Numbered from the stretch's first letter, positions 23,394 to 32,988 are shown. The stretch is DNA of 56,178 nt from Betaproteobacteria bacterium (GCA_009778785.1 WRFN01000012.1:1-56178), one strand, 5' to 3'. The notes: generated by a model from the sequence alone, not told the origin. Program-made: numbers and translations.

Positions 23394-24226
23394 ACGCTAA
23401 AGAAAACAAACACGCAGACGCGATGATGCCCGACGTGCAGTCGGAAAACGACACACGTCGCCTGTCGATCAATCGGGTGGGCGTAAAGCGCTTGCGTTAC
23501 CCGATTTATTTTGCCGATGACGGCGATGTCGCGCAACCGACGATTGCAACGTGCAGCGCTTACACCATGTTGTCGGCGCATCAAAAAGGCACACACATGT
23601 CGCGGCTGGTGGCGCTGTTCGAGGAGATGTCCGGAAAGAGCGCGAAAAAGCCGCTGACGATTGGCGCGTTGCGTGACTGGTCGGTGTTGCTGCTCAAGCG
23701 TCTGGGCGCGACGACGGGCGAGCTTCATCTGAAGTTTGATTTTTTCGCGCGCAAAAAAGCGCCGGTGTCGGGCATCGAAAGCACGATGAATTATCGAGTG
23801 CGCCTGAGCGGCGAAGTGAAAGAGGGGAAATACCGCGAGAAAGTGGAAGTTGATATTCCTGTCACCTCGCTGTGCCCTTGCTCGAAGCGCATCTCCGATT
23901 ACGGCGCGCACAACCAGCGCTCGGTGGTGACGCTCGGTGTGATTTTGAAAGAGCCGATGCCGAAAGAGCCGTTCTTCGTGATGGATTTGATTCGGGTGGC
24001 CGAGGAGGAAGCGTCGAGCGGGCTTTACGCGATTTTAAAACGCGCCGATGAAAAATTCGTCACCGAATATGCTTACGATCATCCCAATTTTGTCGAAGAC
24101 CTGGTGCGCGGTATTGCGCAACGATTGGCGGCGGACAAGCGATTGGCTTCGTTCAGCGTCGAGGCGGAAAATTTTGAGTCCATCCACAACCATTCGGCCT
24201 ACGCCCAGATTTTGATTCAGCATTAA
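23390..24226 (+). CDS. folE2: GTP cyclohydrolase FolE2 (type IB)
   Basis: 278 residues. It converts GTP to dihydroneopterin triphosphate for folate synthesis and is the alternative to zinc-dependent FolE. The active-site Cys lies in [31 protein letters not shown] and the C-terminal [10 protein letters not shown] are also family hallmarks. The start overlaps the dxs stop (ATGA). FolE2 enzymes work with several divalent metals, which helps under zinc limitation. No Zur-like site is recognised nearby, as the gene is read through from dxs. Confidence 0.95.
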   Translation: MNAKENKHADAMMPDVQSENDTRRLSINRVGVKRLRYPIYFADDGDVAQPTIATCSAYTMLSAHQKGTHMSRLVALFEEMSGKSAKKPLTIGALRDWSVLLLKRLGATTGELHLKFDFFARKKAPVSGIESTMNYRVRLSGEVKEGKYREKVEVDIPVTSLCPCSKRISDYGAHNQRSVVTLGVILKEPMPKEPFFVMDLIRVAEEEASSGLYAILKRADEKFVTEYAYDHPNFVEDLVRGIAQRLAADKRLASFSVEAENFESIHNHSAYAQILIQH

Positions 24227-24271
24227 ACGGACAGGCGGTTTGACGAAACGAAAAACGAGAGGCTGTTCCCG

Positions 24272-26116
24272 ATGCCGGTGATTCATCCGCTTACCGATCA
24301 ACTGATCAACCAGATCGCTGCCGGCGAGGTGGTCGAGCGGCCGGCGGCGGCGCTGAAGGAATTGCTGGAGAACAGCCTTGATGCGCAAGCGACGCACATC
24401 GAAATCACGCTGACCGGCGGCGGGTGCAAACGCTTGCAAGTGAGCGACGACGGGATCGGCATGGCGCGCGAAGATTTGCCGTTGGCGGTGGCGCGACACG
24501 CGACCTCGAAGATCGCCGCGCCGAGCGATCTCGATGCGATTGCAACTCTGGGTTTTCGCGGCGAAGCGCTGGCATCGATGGCGGCGGTGTCGCGGTTCTC
24601 GCTGGTGTCGCGTGCGCGGAGTACGGCACATGCGTGGCGGCTCGATGTTGAAGGCGGCGCCGTCGGCGCCGTTGAACCGGCGGCGCTGGCGGCGGGAACC
24701 ACCGTCACGCTCGACGATTTGTATTTCAACACACCGGCGCGCCGTAAATTTTTGCGCACCGAAGCCACCGAGTGGGCGCACTGCGAAGAAACCTTTCGCC
24801 GCATCGCGCTGGCTTATCCCGACGTGGCGTTTTTGTTGAAACACAATGGCCGCGAGATTCACCGCTGGCCGGGCGTCACGCGCGACGAGCGCGTGCGGCA
24901 AGTGTTGGGCGAAGCGTTTGCGCAAGAAGCGCGTTTTCTGGGCACGGCGGCGGCGGATTTGCAACTCATCGGTTACGTGGTGCCGCCAACTGCCGGATCG
25001 GCGTTGACGAAAGACACGGCATATTTCTTCGTGAACGGTCGTTTCGTGCGCGATCGCGTTGTGCTGCATGCTTTACGCGAAGCGTTCCGCGATGTTTTGC
25101 ACGGCGGGCATCAGCCGTCTTACGCGCTGTGGTTGACGCTCGATGCGCGCAGCGTCGATGTCAATGTTCATCCGCAGAAAACGGAAGTTCGTTTTCGCGA
25201 CAGTCAAGCCATTCATCGCTTCGTTCGGCAAAGTGTCGAGCGGGCGCTGGCATTGCCGGTCGGTATTCAGGCCGTGACGAACAACCTCCAACATTCAAAC
25301 GTTGAAGAAGAACGACGCTTTCCTTTCGCTACAAGATCGGAAACTACGGCGGGTGTTCTGCGAACATCGACGTATGATTCGACAAAGCAAGCGGCGTTTT
25401 CGCTGCCGGTGCGCGAAACGGCTGCGCTCGGAGGGTGGGGGCCGTCGCCGTTTTACGATAAATTGTTCGGGGCGAGGCCTTCGACGATCACCGAAAGCGC
25501 GGCGCTTTCGGAAGCTGCCGAGAGTGAATCGGCGGGCGTGCCGCCATTGGGTTTTGCGATTGCACAACTGCACGGGATTTACATTCTCGCGCAGAACCAT
25601 GTGGGTCTGGTGCTGGTGGACATGCACGCGGCGCACGAGCGCATCGTTTACGAGCAGATGAAAGAAGCGGCGACCACGCTGCCGTCGCAACCGTTGCTGG
25701 TGCCGGTCACGCTGACGGCGTCGGCGTTGGAGATGGCGACGGCGGAAGCGCACGCCGAAACACTGGCAACGCTGGGCTTCGAGTTGAGCGCCGTGGGGCC
25801 GACGACGCTGGCGATTCGTTGTCTTCCGGCGATGTTGCGAGATGCCGACGCAGCGGCGTTGTTGCGCGCCGTGCTGCGCGATTTGCACGAGTGCGGCGAC
25901 ACGCAGGAAATCAGCGCGCGTCGGAACGAGTTGTTGGCGACGATGGCTTGTCACGGCGCGGTGCGTGCGCACCGCTTGTTGACCATTCCCGAAATGAATG
26001 CGCTCTTGCGCGACATGGAACGCACCGAGCGCGGCGGTCAATGCAACCACGGACGCCCCACTTGGTATCAGTTTTCGCTCGACGCGCTCGACGCGCTGTT
26101 CATGCGCGGCAAGTGA
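24272..26116 (+). CDS. mutL: DNA mismatch repair protein MutL
   Basis: 614 residues. The N-terminal GHKL ATPase has [44 protein letters not shown] Ser/Ala-rich linker follows at about 345-420. The C-terminal domain carries [12 protein letters not shown], which fits the endonuclease pattern DQHA(x2)E(x4)E with Met in place of Gln, plus [10 protein letters not shown] and QCNHGRPTW. This implies a nicking MutL, as in bacteria without MutH. It couples MutS to strand excision. miaA follows 7 bases after the stop, the usual mutL-miaA pairing. Confidence 0.95.
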   Translation: MPVIHPLTDQLINQIAAGEVVERPAAALKELLENSLDAQATHIEITLTGGGCKRLQVSDDGIGMAREDLPLAVARHATSKIAAPSDLDAIATLGFRGEALASMAAVSRFSLVSRARSTAHAWRLDVEGGAVGAVEPAALAAGTTVTLDDLYFNTPARRKFLRTEATEWAHCEETFRRIALAYPDVAFLLKHNGREIHRWPGVTRDERVRQVLGEAFAQEARFLGTAAADLQLIGYVVPPTAGSALTKDTAYFFVNGRFVRDRVVLHALREAFRDVLHGGHQPSYALWLTLDARSVDVNVHPQKTEVRFRDSQAIHRFVRQSVERALALPVGIQAVTNNLQHSNVEEERRFPFATRSETTAGVLRTSTYDSTKQAAFSLPVRETAALGGWGPSPFYDKLFGARPSTITESAALSEAAESESAGVPPLGFAIAQLHGIYILAQNHVGLVLVDMHAAHERIVYEQMKEAATTLPSQPLLVPVTLTASALEMATAEAHAETLATLGFELSAVGPTTLAIRCLPAMLRDADAAALLRAVLRDLHECGDTQEISARRNELLATMACHGAVRAHRLLTIPEMNALLRDMERTERGGQCNHGRPTWYQFSLDALDALFMRGK

Positions 26117-26123
26117 TCGAACG

Positions 26124-27059
26124 ATGAAAGCGCGATTGCCGCCTGCCGTTTTGTTGATGGGGCCGACCGCGACCGGGAAAAGTGCGCTGGCGCTGGAACT
26201 GGCGGAGCGTTTCGACGGTGAAATCGTCAGCGTCGATTCGGCGCAGGTGTATCGCGGCATGGACATTGGCACCGCCAAGCCGGATGAAGCCACGCGCGCG
26301 CGAACGCCGCACCATTTGATCGATGTGATCGATCCAACCGAGCCTTATTCGGCGGCGCGTTTTGTGCGCGATGCGCTCGCCGCCGTTCGAGACATTCGCG
26401 TGCGCGGTAAGCGACCATTGTTGGCGGGCGGCACGATGCTGTATTTCAAAGCGCTGCTCGAAGGTTTGAGCGAATTGCCGGCGGCGAATGAAGAGGTGCG
26501 CGCCGAACTCGATGCGTGGGCGGGGCGCGACGGTTGGCCGATGTTGCACACCGAGTTGGAGCGCGTCGATTCGACCACGGCGGCGCGTCTCAAGCCGACC
26601 GACGCGCAGCGCATTCAACGCGCGCTTGAAGTGTGGCGATTGACGGGCGTGCCGTTGTCGCAATTACAAGGGCGGCGACAACAACCGACGGACGAAACCC
26701 TCGGCGCGCCGCTGTGTCTGGCGTTGTTGCCAAATGACCGCGCGCAGTTGCACGAGGCCATCGCGCAACGCTTCGATCACATGCTGGCAGCGGGCTTGAT
26801 CGACGAAGTGCGAACGTTGCGCGCACGTTATCCATTGACACCGATGATGCCGTCGATGCGTTGTGTGGGGTATCGGCAGGTCTGGACATATTTAGACGGC
26901 GGCTGCGATGAAACGACGCTGCGCGCAACCGGCATTGCGGCGACGCGACAACTCGCCAAGCGGCAAATGACCTGGTTGCGAAGCATGTCGAATTTGTTGG
27001 TGGCGGATCCGTTTACGCAGGACGTTAGCGGCTGGGCGCGAGCATTGATCGCAAACTAG
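26124..27059 (+). CDS. miaA: tRNA dimethylallyltransferase
   Basis: 311 residues. It adds the isopentenyl group to A37 of tRNAs reading UNN codons. The P-loop is [15 protein letters not shown], followed by [19 protein letters not shown], ligand-binding [13 protein letters not shown], and [15 protein letters not shown] near the end. The start at 26124 is chosen because the longer frame runs through mutL. It converges on msrP with a 4-base overlap of the stop codons. Confidence 0.96.
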   Translation: MKARLPPAVLLMGPTATGKSALALELAERFDGEIVSVDSAQVYRGMDIGTAKPDEATRARTPHHLIDVIDPTEPYSAARFVRDALAAVRDIRVRGKRPLLAGGTMLYFKALLEGLSELPAANEEVRAELDAWAGRDGWPMLHTELERVDSTTAARLKPTDAQRIQRALEVWRLTGVPLSQLQGRRQQPTDETLGAPLCLALLPNDRAQLHEAIAQRFDHMLAAGLIDEVRTLRARYPLTPMMPSMRCVGYRQVWTYLDGGCDETTLRATGIAATRQLAKRQMTWLRSMSNLLVADPFTQDVSGWARALIAN

Positions 27060-28018
27060 AAAAACTTTTTCAAATCCATTCCGGCGTAGAGGGAAGCCAC
27101 TTGATCGGCGTAGCCGTTGAACAGCAAAGTGTCGAGGCGTTCCCCTTTGCCCAGGCGTTGCTCCGTTGCTTGCGACCAGCGCGGATGCGACACCTGCGGA
27201 TTCACGTTGCCGTAAAAGCCGTATTCACGAGGGTTGGCGCGCGTCCAGGACGTAGTCGGCATGGTTTCGGTCAAGCGAATTTTCACGATGGATTTCCCGC
27301 TCTTGAATCCGTATTTCCACGGAACGACGATGCGTACCGGCGCGCCGCTTTGCGGCAGCAGTGTTTTCCCGTAGAGGCCGAAACACAGAAGCGTCAGCGG
27401 ATGTTGCGCTTCATCAAGGCGCAGCGCTTCGACGTAGGGCCAGTCGAGTATTTTGTTTTTCAATTCGGGCATTTGTTGCGGATCGGCCAGCGTGGTGAAT
27501 TCGACGTACTTGGCGTTGCCCGTGGGTTCGACGCGACGAAGCAGTTCGGAGAGCGAATAGCCGACCCACGGTAACACCATCGACCAGCATTCGACGCAAC
27601 GCATCCGATAAACACGTTCTTCCAGCGGCGCCAGTTTCAGCAACTCGTCGATGTCAAAAGTTTTCGGCTTGTGAATTTCCCCTTCGACCACCACTTGCCA
27701 GGGCGCTGTGCGCAACGTGTGCGCGTTGCGAGCGGGATCGCTTTTATACGTTCCGAATTCGTAAAAGTTATTGATTCGGATAGCGTCTTCCCACGGCGTT
27801 TTTTTCTCATCGGTTGACAGCGGCGAGACTTTGCCGGGGAGCGCACGCAGCGAGGCGGCGGAATCTTGCGCCAGAGCGTCGAGCGGCAGAGCGCTGTCGA
27901 TGGCGAGCGCGCCGGTCATCGACAAGAAGTGGCGGCGATCCTGAAAAACGGTTTCCGGCGTGATTTCCGAAGGAGCCGGTGTGGAAGAACCCAGAGGAGA
28001 TGAGGGTGTGCGTGCCAT
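27056..28018 (-). CDS. msrP: Protein-methionine-sulfoxide reductase catalytic subunit MsrP
   Basis: 320 residues. A twin-arginine leader ([10 protein letters not shown]) suggests export folded with its molybdopterin cofactor. The molybdenum-ligating Cys is in [15 protein letters not shown]; relatives usually have Ala where the second Cys stands here. Further segments are [21 protein letters not shown] and [14 protein letters not shown]. It repairs oxidised methionine in periplasmic proteins with electrons from the quinone pool through MsrQ. No msrQ lies beside it, which is unusual. Start: ATG at 28018; GTG at 28030 is in frame. The molybdopterin gene mog is nearby. Confidence 0.92.
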   Translation of the reverse strand: MARTPSSPLGSSTPAPSEITPETVFQDRRHFLSMTGALAIDSALPLDALAQDSAASLRALPGKVSPLSTDEKKTPWEDAIRINNFYEFGTYKSDPARNAHTLRTAPWQVVVEGEIHKPKTFDIDELLKLAPLEERVYRMRCVECWSMVLPWVGYSLSELLRRVEPTGNAKYVEFTTLADPQQMPELKNKILDWPYVEALRLDEAQHPLTLLCFGLYGKTLLPQSGAPVRIVVPWKYGFKSGKSIVKIRLTETMPTTSWTRANPREYGFYGNVNPQVSHPRWSQATEQRLGKGERLDTLLFNGYADQVASLYAGMDLKKFF

Positions 28019-28090
28019 GATAACCACCAACCGAAATGAGAAATGATTTACGTGTCCTCAAACGTCGCATTCGAGAGAGGAGCGGGTCAA

Positions 28091-28104
28091 TGTAGTATAC
28101 TACA
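28091..28104. promoter_or_regulatory. 14-bp perfect palindrome between msrP and darP
   Basis: TGTAGTATACTACA, in the divergent intergenic region. It has the look of an operator for a dimeric regulator and includes TATACT, which could be a -10 box for darP. Confidence 0.45.
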
Positions 28105-28166
28105 CCGCGCTGTCAGCCTTCGGAAGAATCGGGCGAATTCACCGGGCGCCAAGCCGAAAGTCAAAA

Positions 28167-28685
28167 ATGGATGATTTCACTCCCTCCAAATCGCAACGCA
28201 AACGAGAGATGCACGAAGTTCAGGCATTGGGCGAAGCGTTGGTCGCGTTGAGCGTTGCCAAGCTGGAAACGCTCGATCTGCCCGAGCGTTTGTTTGACGC
28301 CATCGTGGCGGCGCAAACGATGACGCGACACGAAGCGCGGCGGCGGCAGATGCAGTTCATCGGGCGCTTGATGCGCAATGTGGACACCGAACCGATACGA
28401 GCGCTGCTGGCGGCGCAGGAAACGGTTCCCGCCAGCGAGAGGGCGAAGATGGCGTTGCTGGAAGGTTGGCGTCAACGTTTGTTGGAAACGCCGGAGTCAT
28501 CGCTGACAGCGTTGACGACGAAATTTCCCGAAGTGTTTTCGGAAGAAGCGCGCGAAGCGTGGCGGCTGCGTATCGAGCAGGCGCAACAGGAACGTCTTCA
28601 ACAGCAAAAAACGCCCAAGCACTATCGTCTTTTGTTTCAGGATTTGAAAAAACTTTTTGAGACGATTGCCGATGATGTTTCGTAA
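28167..28685 (+). CDS. darP: Ribosome-associated protein DarP (YjgA, DUF615)
   Basis: 172 residues. Features typical of the family: SKSQRKREMHEVQALGEALV near the N-terminus, LPERLFDAIVAAQTM, RRRQMQFIGRLMR, and a highly charged C-terminus (EQAQQERLQQQKTPKHYRLLFQDLK). It binds late 50S precursors and helps their maturation. It stands at the head of a run with mog 21 bases downstream; the upstream divergent region with the palindrome likely holds the promoter. Confidence 0.93.
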   Translation: MDDFTPSKSQRKREMHEVQALGEALVALSVAKLETLDLPERLFDAIVAAQTMTRHEARRRQMQFIGRLMRNVDTEPIRALLAAQETVPASERAKMALLEGWRQRLLETPESSLTALTTKFPEVFSEEAREAWRLRIEQAQQERLQQQKTPKHYRLLFQDLKKLFETIADDVS

Positions 28686-28706
28686 TTTTTCAAAACGGAT
28701 TTCGCC

Positions 28707-29321
28707 ATGAATGATTCTTTGCTGCGTATCGGTCTGGTTTCTGTCAGTGATCGCGCCACCCAGGGCGTTTACGAGGATAAAGGAATTCCGGTGCTGCGCG
28801 ATTGGTTGACGCAGGCGCTGAAGACGCCGACGCATTTCGAGGAGCGCTTGATCGCCGACGATCAGTTGATCATCGAGCGCACCTTGATCGAGTTGGTGGA
28901 TGTCGCGCATTGTGCGCTGGTGTTGACCACCGGCGGCACCGGTCCGGCAATACGCGATGTGACGCCGGAAGCCACGGCGGCGGTTGCCGACAAAATCATG
29001 CCGGGTTTCGGCGAACAAATGCGGCAGATTTCGCTGCATTTCGTGCCGACGGCGATCTTGTCGCGTCAAATCGGCGTTATCCGAAAAGGGGCGCTGATTC
29101 TGAATCTGCCGGGGCAGCCGAAAGCGATTCGTGAAACGCTGGAAGGCGTCAAGGACGAGAACGGAAAAACGCTGGTTCAGGGCATTTTCGCGGCGGTGCC
29201 GTATTGCATCGAGTTGATCGGCGGCCCTTATATCGAGACTCATGATACCGTTTGCGCGGCGTTTCGGCCAAAATCCGCCACTAAAAAACCACTGGCTGCC
29301 CAAACCTGTCATAGCGGGTAA
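28707..29321 (+). CDS. mog: Molybdopterin adenylyltransferase
   Basis: 204 residues. It adenylylates molybdopterin before metal insertion. Signatures: IGLVSVSDRATQGVYEDKG, LVLTTGGTGPAIRDVTPEA with the nucleotide-binding TGGTG, and GFGEQMRQ. LILNLPGQPKAIRETL follows. The position two genes from msrP, a molybdoenzyme, makes functional sense although the two are on opposite strands. The C-terminal tail after ETHDTVCAAF is basic and slightly longer than usual. Confidence 0.94.
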   Translation: MNDSLLRIGLVSVSDRATQGVYEDKGIPVLRDWLTQALKTPTHFEERLIADDQLIIERTLIELVDVAHCALVLTTGGTGPAIRDVTPEATAAVADKIMPGFGEQMRQISLHFVPTAILSRQIGVIRKGALILNLPGQPKAIRETLEGVKDENGKTLVQGIFAAVPYCIELIGGPYIETHDTVCAAFRPKSATKKPLAAQTCHSG

Positions 29322-29353
29322 AATAACCCTTTTACCCTTTGGGAAATGGAATC

Positions 29354-30469
29354 GTGGTGATAACCCCCATCCCTGAAATTCTCGCCGAGTTGAAAGCGGG
29401 CAGAATGATCATTCTGGTCGATGAAGAAAACCGCGAAAACGAAGGCGATTTGATGCTGGCGGCGGAATTCGTGACGCCGGAAGCGATTAATTTCATGGTT
29501 ACGCATGCGCGCGGGTTGGTGTGTTTGACGCTGACGCCCGAACGTTGTCGGCAATTGGAATTGCCGCTGATGACGATGACCAATCACTCGTCGCTCGGGA
29601 CGAATTTCACCTTGTCGATCGAAGCGGCGGAAGGCGTGACGACGGGCATCTCTGCTGCCGACCGCGCCTGCACGATTCAAAAAGCGATTGCGCCGAACGC
29701 CAAGCCGAAAGACTTGGTGCAACCCGGGCACATTTTTCCGATCATGGCGCAACCCGGCGGCGTGCTGGTGCGCGCCGGTCACACCGAAGCGGGCTGCGAT
29801 CTGGCGCGTATGGCGGGATTGATGCCGACCACGGTGATTTGTGAAATTCTCAAAGAGGACGGCACGATGGCGCGCTTGCCGGATCTCGAAATTTTCGCGG
29901 CGAAACACGGTTTGAAAATCGGCACGATTGCGGATTTGATTCATCATCGCAGCCAGAATGAAACGCTGTTGGAACGGGTCGCGCAAAGACCGTTGCAAAC
30001 CGCAGCGGGGGCTTTTGAGTTGTTTGTTTATCGTGACAAGCTGACCGAGGCGACGCACTTGGCGCTGGTGCATGGCAAGCCGACGCCGGAAAAAGAAACA
30101 CTGGTGCGCGTGCATGAACCGATTTCGATCATGGATTTTCTGGACGAGCGAAGTGAGCCGCACGCTTGGGGCGTTTTTCCGGCGTTGCGACAACTGGCGA
30201 AAGCGCCCGCCGGCGTGATGGTGATGTTGCATCGACCGGAGAGCGCGCAGGATTTGCGCGGTCGTGCCGTGACGGGAAATCGAAACGCCGACGCGCCGCT
30301 GGCGTTGCGCGACTACGGTATCGGCGCGCAGATTTTGTGCGATTTGAATGTTCAGAAAATGCGCTTGTTGACGCGGCCGCGCAAAATGCCAAGCATGGCA
30401 GGCTTTGGTCTGGAAGTCACCGGCTTTCAGGAACAGGAAACCGCGAAGCAGGAACCGACGCGGTCTTGA
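29354..30469 (+). CDS. ribBA: 3,4-dihydroxy-2-butanone-4-phosphate synthase with degenerate GTP cyclohydrolase II domain
   Basis: About 371 residues from the GTG at 29354; GTG at 29357 and TTG at 29339 are alternatives. The RibB domain (1-200) is intact: DEENRENEGDLMLAAEFV, HARGLVCLTLTPERC, HTEAGCDLARMAG. The C-terminal RibA-like half keeps the fold (RDYGIGAQILCDLNVQKMRLLT) but lacks the zinc-binding cysteines and the catalytic core between HAWGVFP and MLHRPESAQDLRG. It is therefore unlikely to hydrolyse GTP, a situation known for RibBX-type proteins. The cell would need another ribA. No FMN riboswitch is seen upstream. Confidence 0.92.
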   Translation: MVITPIPEILAELKAGRMIILVDEENRENEGDLMLAAEFVTPEAINFMVTHARGLVCLTLTPERCRQLELPLMTMTNHSSLGTNFTLSIEAAEGVTTGISAADRACTIQKAIAPNAKPKDLVQPGHIFPIMAQPGGVLVRAGHTEAGCDLARMAGLMPTTVICEILKEDGTMARLPDLEIFAAKHGLKIGTIADLIHHRSQNETLLERVAQRPLQTAAGAFELFVYRDKLTEATHLALVHGKPTPEKETLVRVHEPISIMDFLDERSEPHAWGVFPALRQLAKAPAGVMVMLHRPESAQDLRGRAVTGNRNADAPLALRDYGIGAQILCDLNVQKMRLLTRPRKMPSMAGFGLEVTGFQEQETAKQEPTRS

Positions 30470-30488
30470 ACACTTATTTTTTCAAACG

Positions 30489-30962
30489 ATGATGAAGCCT
30501 CACGAAATCCCCAGCAAAACACACGCCGCCGGAATGCACATCGGTATTGTCCTTGCGCGCTTCAACACCAACATCGGCGAAGGATTGCTCAAAGGCGCGT
30601 TGCGCTTCTTGCGCGAGAAAGGCGTGATTGACGCGCACGTAACGCTGATACGGGTTCCCGGCGCGCTGGAAATTCCGCTGGCGCTGCAAGGCTTGGCGCA
30701 AACCGGTCGCTTTCACGCGCTCATTGCGCTGGGCGCCGTGATTCGCGGCGAGACGTATCACTTCGAGATCGTCAGCAACGAATCGGCGCGCGGCATCAGC
30801 GAAGTGGCGCTCGATTTTGACATCGCGATTGGTAATGGCGTATTGACGTGCGACACCGACGAACAAGCGTTGACGCGGATGGATCAGAAGGGTTACGAAG
30901 CCGCTCTGACCGCCGTCGAGATGGCCAACACGTTAGAGAGTTTGCGTAAAAATGTCGAGTGA
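30489..30962 (+). CDS. ribH: 6,7-dimethyl-8-ribityllumazine synthase
   Basis: 157 residues. It joins the RibB product to the pyrimidine intermediate, forming lumazine, and assembles into large cages. Signatures: IGIVLARFNTNIGEGLLKGA, VTLIRVPGALEIPLALQ, ALIALGAVIRGETYHFEIV with the catalytic His, and GVLTCDTDEQALTRM. The start at 30489 is followed by a second in-frame ATG at 30492. It overlaps nusB by 11 bases, the standard ribBA-ribH-nusB arrangement. Confidence 0.96.
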   Translation: MMKPHEIPSKTHAAGMHIGIVLARFNTNIGEGLLKGALRFLREKGVIDAHVTLIRVPGALEIPLALQGLAQTGRFHALIALGAVIRGETYHFEIVSNESARGISEVALDFDIAIGNGVLTCDTDEQALTRMDQKGYEAALTAVEMANTLESLRKNVE

Positions 30963-31440
30963 CGCATCAGAAAACACGTCGGTAAAAACGACGAAGAAAA
31001 AAATCGACTTCATGGGGCGTCGTCGCGCGCGGGCGCTGGTCGTGCAGGGGCTTTACCAGTATCAACTGGCGCGCTCACCCATCGACGACATCCGTTTGCA
31101 TTTGATGGACAGCCCGAATTACGCGCGCTGCGATGAAGCGTATTTTGATGAATTGTGGAACGGCGTCAGCCATCAGTACGAAGTTTTGCGCGAGCGCTTC
31201 ATGCCGTTCGTTGCCGCCGAGCGCGCCACACAAGCGCTGTCGCCGGTGGAAACCGCCGTTCTTGTGCTGGCGACGTGGGAATTGTCGGAGCGCTTGGAAA
31301 TTCCCTATCGAACCGTGCTCAACGAAGCCATCGACCTTGCTAAAGTTTATGGCGGCACCGACGGCCATAAATTCGTCAACGGCGTTCTCGACAAACTGGC
31401 GGCACAACTACGCGCTGACGAAATCAGAGCGCAGTTCTGA
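30952..31440 (+). CDS. nusB: Transcription antitermination protein NusB
   Basis: 162 residues. The family pattern RRRARALVVQGLYQYQL starts the all-helical fold; ALSPVETAVLVLATWELSERLEIPYRTVLNEAIDLAKVYGGTDGHKFVNGVLD appears as contiguous segments near the C-terminus. With NusE it binds boxA RNA and promotes rRNA antitermination. A short Lys-rich N-terminus precedes the domain. Last gene of the riboflavin run; a dispersed repeat follows at 31458. Confidence 0.95.
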   Translation: MSSDASENTSVKTTKKKIDFMGRRRARALVVQGLYQYQLARSPIDDIRLHLMDSPNYARCDEAYFDELWNGVSHQYEVLRERFMPFVAAERATQALSPVETAVLVLATWELSERLEIPYRTVLNEAIDLAKVYGGTDGHKFVNGVLDKLAAQLRADEIRAQF

Positions 31441-31457
31441 GGAAAAGCGGGTTTGTT

Positions 31458-31486
31458 CCGTTCGCCCCCCTGAGCTTGTCGAAGGG
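31458..31486. repeat. Dispersed palindromic repeat, single copy
   Basis: CCGTTCGCCC then TGAGCTTGTCGAAGGG. The same word occurs as an inverted pair at 39253-39323. It lies at the broken 3' side of the DsbD-like gene. Confidence 0.7.
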
Positions 31487-31521
31487 CAAGAGAAGGTGAT
31501 GTGTCGTGAACCCAAGTTGTT

Positions 31522-32019
31522 TTAGAACCACGAACTTCTCGGCGTGGTTGAAAACACTTCCTCTCCCGGCGTTGCCGTCGTCGGCACTCTGAGCGTCAGC
31601 ATTTGTGAAGCGGCGGGGTAGCACAGCCCGATCGCTTCGGCGCAGCCCTGATAACTCACTCTGAGCATGTAGGCGCTGTCGCGCGGCAGTTCCTTGGTGA
31701 ACGGCAAAACGATAGCGAGGTCGCGACGGTAAATCATGGTATCGCCGAATGTCGGATCGCTTTTGTGTTCGCCGACGGGTAACGTCACTTTACCGAGAAC
31801 ATTCGGTTCGAGCGAGAACGACAGTTTGCTCTGGTAGAGGTAATAGCATGGCTCGATGGCTATTTTGACTTCGACCGAGCGCTCGTCGAGCGGGATGGCC
31901 GAAAGGCGGAAAGCCTCTTTGTCTTGTAACGGCTGGGTGCTGCAAGCGGCGGAAGCGTTGCCGACGGCAAGCGCGAAAAAGAAAGCAGCGGCGAGGGAGC
32001 AAAAGCGCAGGGCAATCAT
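31522..32019 (-). CDS. Stand-alone DsbD N-terminal (alpha) domain, likely truncated dsbD
   Basis: 165 residues: a signal peptide ending in ASA, then a single immunoglobulin-like domain with the DsbD-alpha cysteine pair in SYQGCAEAIGLCYPA (spacing one residue longer than in the E. coli protein). In DsbD this domain passes electrons to periplasmic thiol oxidoreductases. The membrane and thioredoxin-like domains of full DsbD (about 600 residues) are absent; only 80 bases separate the stop from nusB, and they hold a dispersed repeat. The dsbD-cutA neighbourhood is ancestral, so a deletion is likely. SD GGAGACC precedes the ATG. Confidence 0.75.
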   Translation of the reverse strand: MIALRFCSLAAAFFFALAVGNASAACSTQPLQDKEAFRLSAIPLDERSVEVKIAIEPCYYLYQSKLSFSLEPNVLGKVTLPVGEHKSDPTFGDTMIYRRDLAIVLPFTKELPRDSAYMLRVSYQGCAEAIGLCYPAASQMLTLRVPTTATPGEEVFSTTPRSSWF

Positions 32020-32091
32020 GAGGGTCTCCGTTCAGAGGGTCGATGCGTAGGGCGGCGAATGACGAATGAAAAGTTTATTATAAAACCGCCA

Positions 32092-32417
32092 TCAAGGCAA
32101 AGGCGAAGGCTCGGCGCACTCGCGCCGCACCCAATCGCGATACGCGGGTAACGCTTCGGCGGCGGCAACGGCGACGATTTCCGGCACTTCGTAAGGATGG
32201 TGCGCCTGAGGTAACGTTCAAGCGCCGGATAACGAGCGTGGGCGGTTTTGATGGCGAGCGGAATTTCGGAGGCCGCTTCGATGTTATCCTGCCAACGGTA
32301 ACGCGCCTGAATCGGCGCTCCGATGTGGACGCAAGCAGCCAGCCGGTGCTCGATCAGTTGTTGTGCCAGCGCTTCGGCGGCGGCTTGATCCGGCAAGGTG
32401 GTATGAACGATCAGCAT
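32092..32417 (-). pseudogene. cutA: cutA, disrupted by a one-base frameshift
   Basis: The first part reads as CutA1 (MLIVHTTLPDQAAAEALAQ, RLAACVHIGAPIQARYRWQ, EIPLAIKTAHARYPALERYL). At about 32206-32211 the frame is lost. The adjacent frame continues exactly where the family should, with HHPYEVPEIVAVAAAEALPAY and DWVRRECAEP, and stops at 32092. One base appears to be missing after the codon for the Leu in ERYL. It is either a real inactivating deletion or a base-calling error; without the shift the ORF runs on to 32016 with unrelated sequence. CutA is a small trimeric protein linked to metal tolerance. Confidence 0.8.
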
Positions 32418-32476
32418 GATTGAATGGGAATTGAAAAGGGTTGTAACGGGGGAGGTTGCAAAGGGTTCCCCAAGAT

Positions 32477-32491
32477 CTTATATGATATAAG
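32477..32491. promoter_or_regulatory. 15-bp perfect palindrome upstream of fxsA
   Basis: CTTATAT-G-ATATAAG, centred 52 bases before the fxsA start. AT-rich operator-like dyad that could also supply a -10 box. Confidence 0.4.
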
Positions 32492-32535
32492 TAAATGAGC
32501 GATTGATTTCGAGAATTGATGATAGGAACCGAATA

Positions 32536-32988
32536 ATGCCTTTAGTTGTGTTGGTGTGGTTGCTGGTGCCGTGGCTTCTTGATCTTTGGCTGACCGTGAT
32601 GGTGGCTGAGGCGATAGGGGTGAACGTTTGGCTCTTCTTTTTGGGCTCGGCGGTGCTGGGTATCGCATTGTTGGTATGGGAATGGCGGCGCGTGCAAACG
32701 TACTGGCAGGCGTTGCGGCGGCTGGAAGGTTCGCCGTGGCAACTGCTGGCTTCGGCGCGGCGGGGACTGGCGGCGTTGCTGCTGATCTTGCCGGGGCTGG
32801 GCAGCGATGTGCTGGCGTTGGCGCTGCTTTTTCTGGGCGGACGGCGGCGGCGCGCGAAAGATCACAGCAGAGTCCACCAAGGTTGGCATCAGGGTTTCAA
32901 CGTACATAGCGGCGGCGGCAGGGCGGCGGAAACCGCCTATCGCACGTCGCCCGGAGTTATCGAAGGTGAATTTCGGCGTGAAGAATGA
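32536..32988 (+). CDS. fxsA: FxsA family membrane protein
   Basis: 150 residues with the three to four hydrophobic segments of FxsA: LVVLVWLLVPWLLDLWLTVM, VWLFFLGSAVLGIALLVW, LAALLLILPGLGSDVLALAL. FxsA is a cytoplasmic-membrane protein known from phage T7 exclusion when overproduced; its normal role is unclear. The C-terminal tail is basic and His/Gly-rich (RRRRAKDHSRVHQGWHQG). Start: ATG at 32536 after AGGAACC; the longer frame from 32503 is less likely. Confidence 0.88.
   Translation: MPLVVLVWLLVPWLLDLWLTVMVAEAIGVNVWLFFLGSAVLGIALLVWEWRRVQTYWQALRRLEGSPWQLLASARRGLAALLLILPGLGSDVLALALLFLGGRRRRAKDHSRVHQGWHQGFNVHSGGGRAAETAYRTSPGVIEGEFRREE

Noticed and set aside
29322-29353. FMN riboswitch upstream of ribBA
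   Set aside because: Only about 32 bases separate mog from ribBA; there is no space for and no trace of the FMN aptamer.
32016-32091. C-terminal part of the open cutA frame to 32016
   Set aside because: After the frameshift this frame encodes unrelated residues, while the neighbouring frame carries the conserved CutA end.
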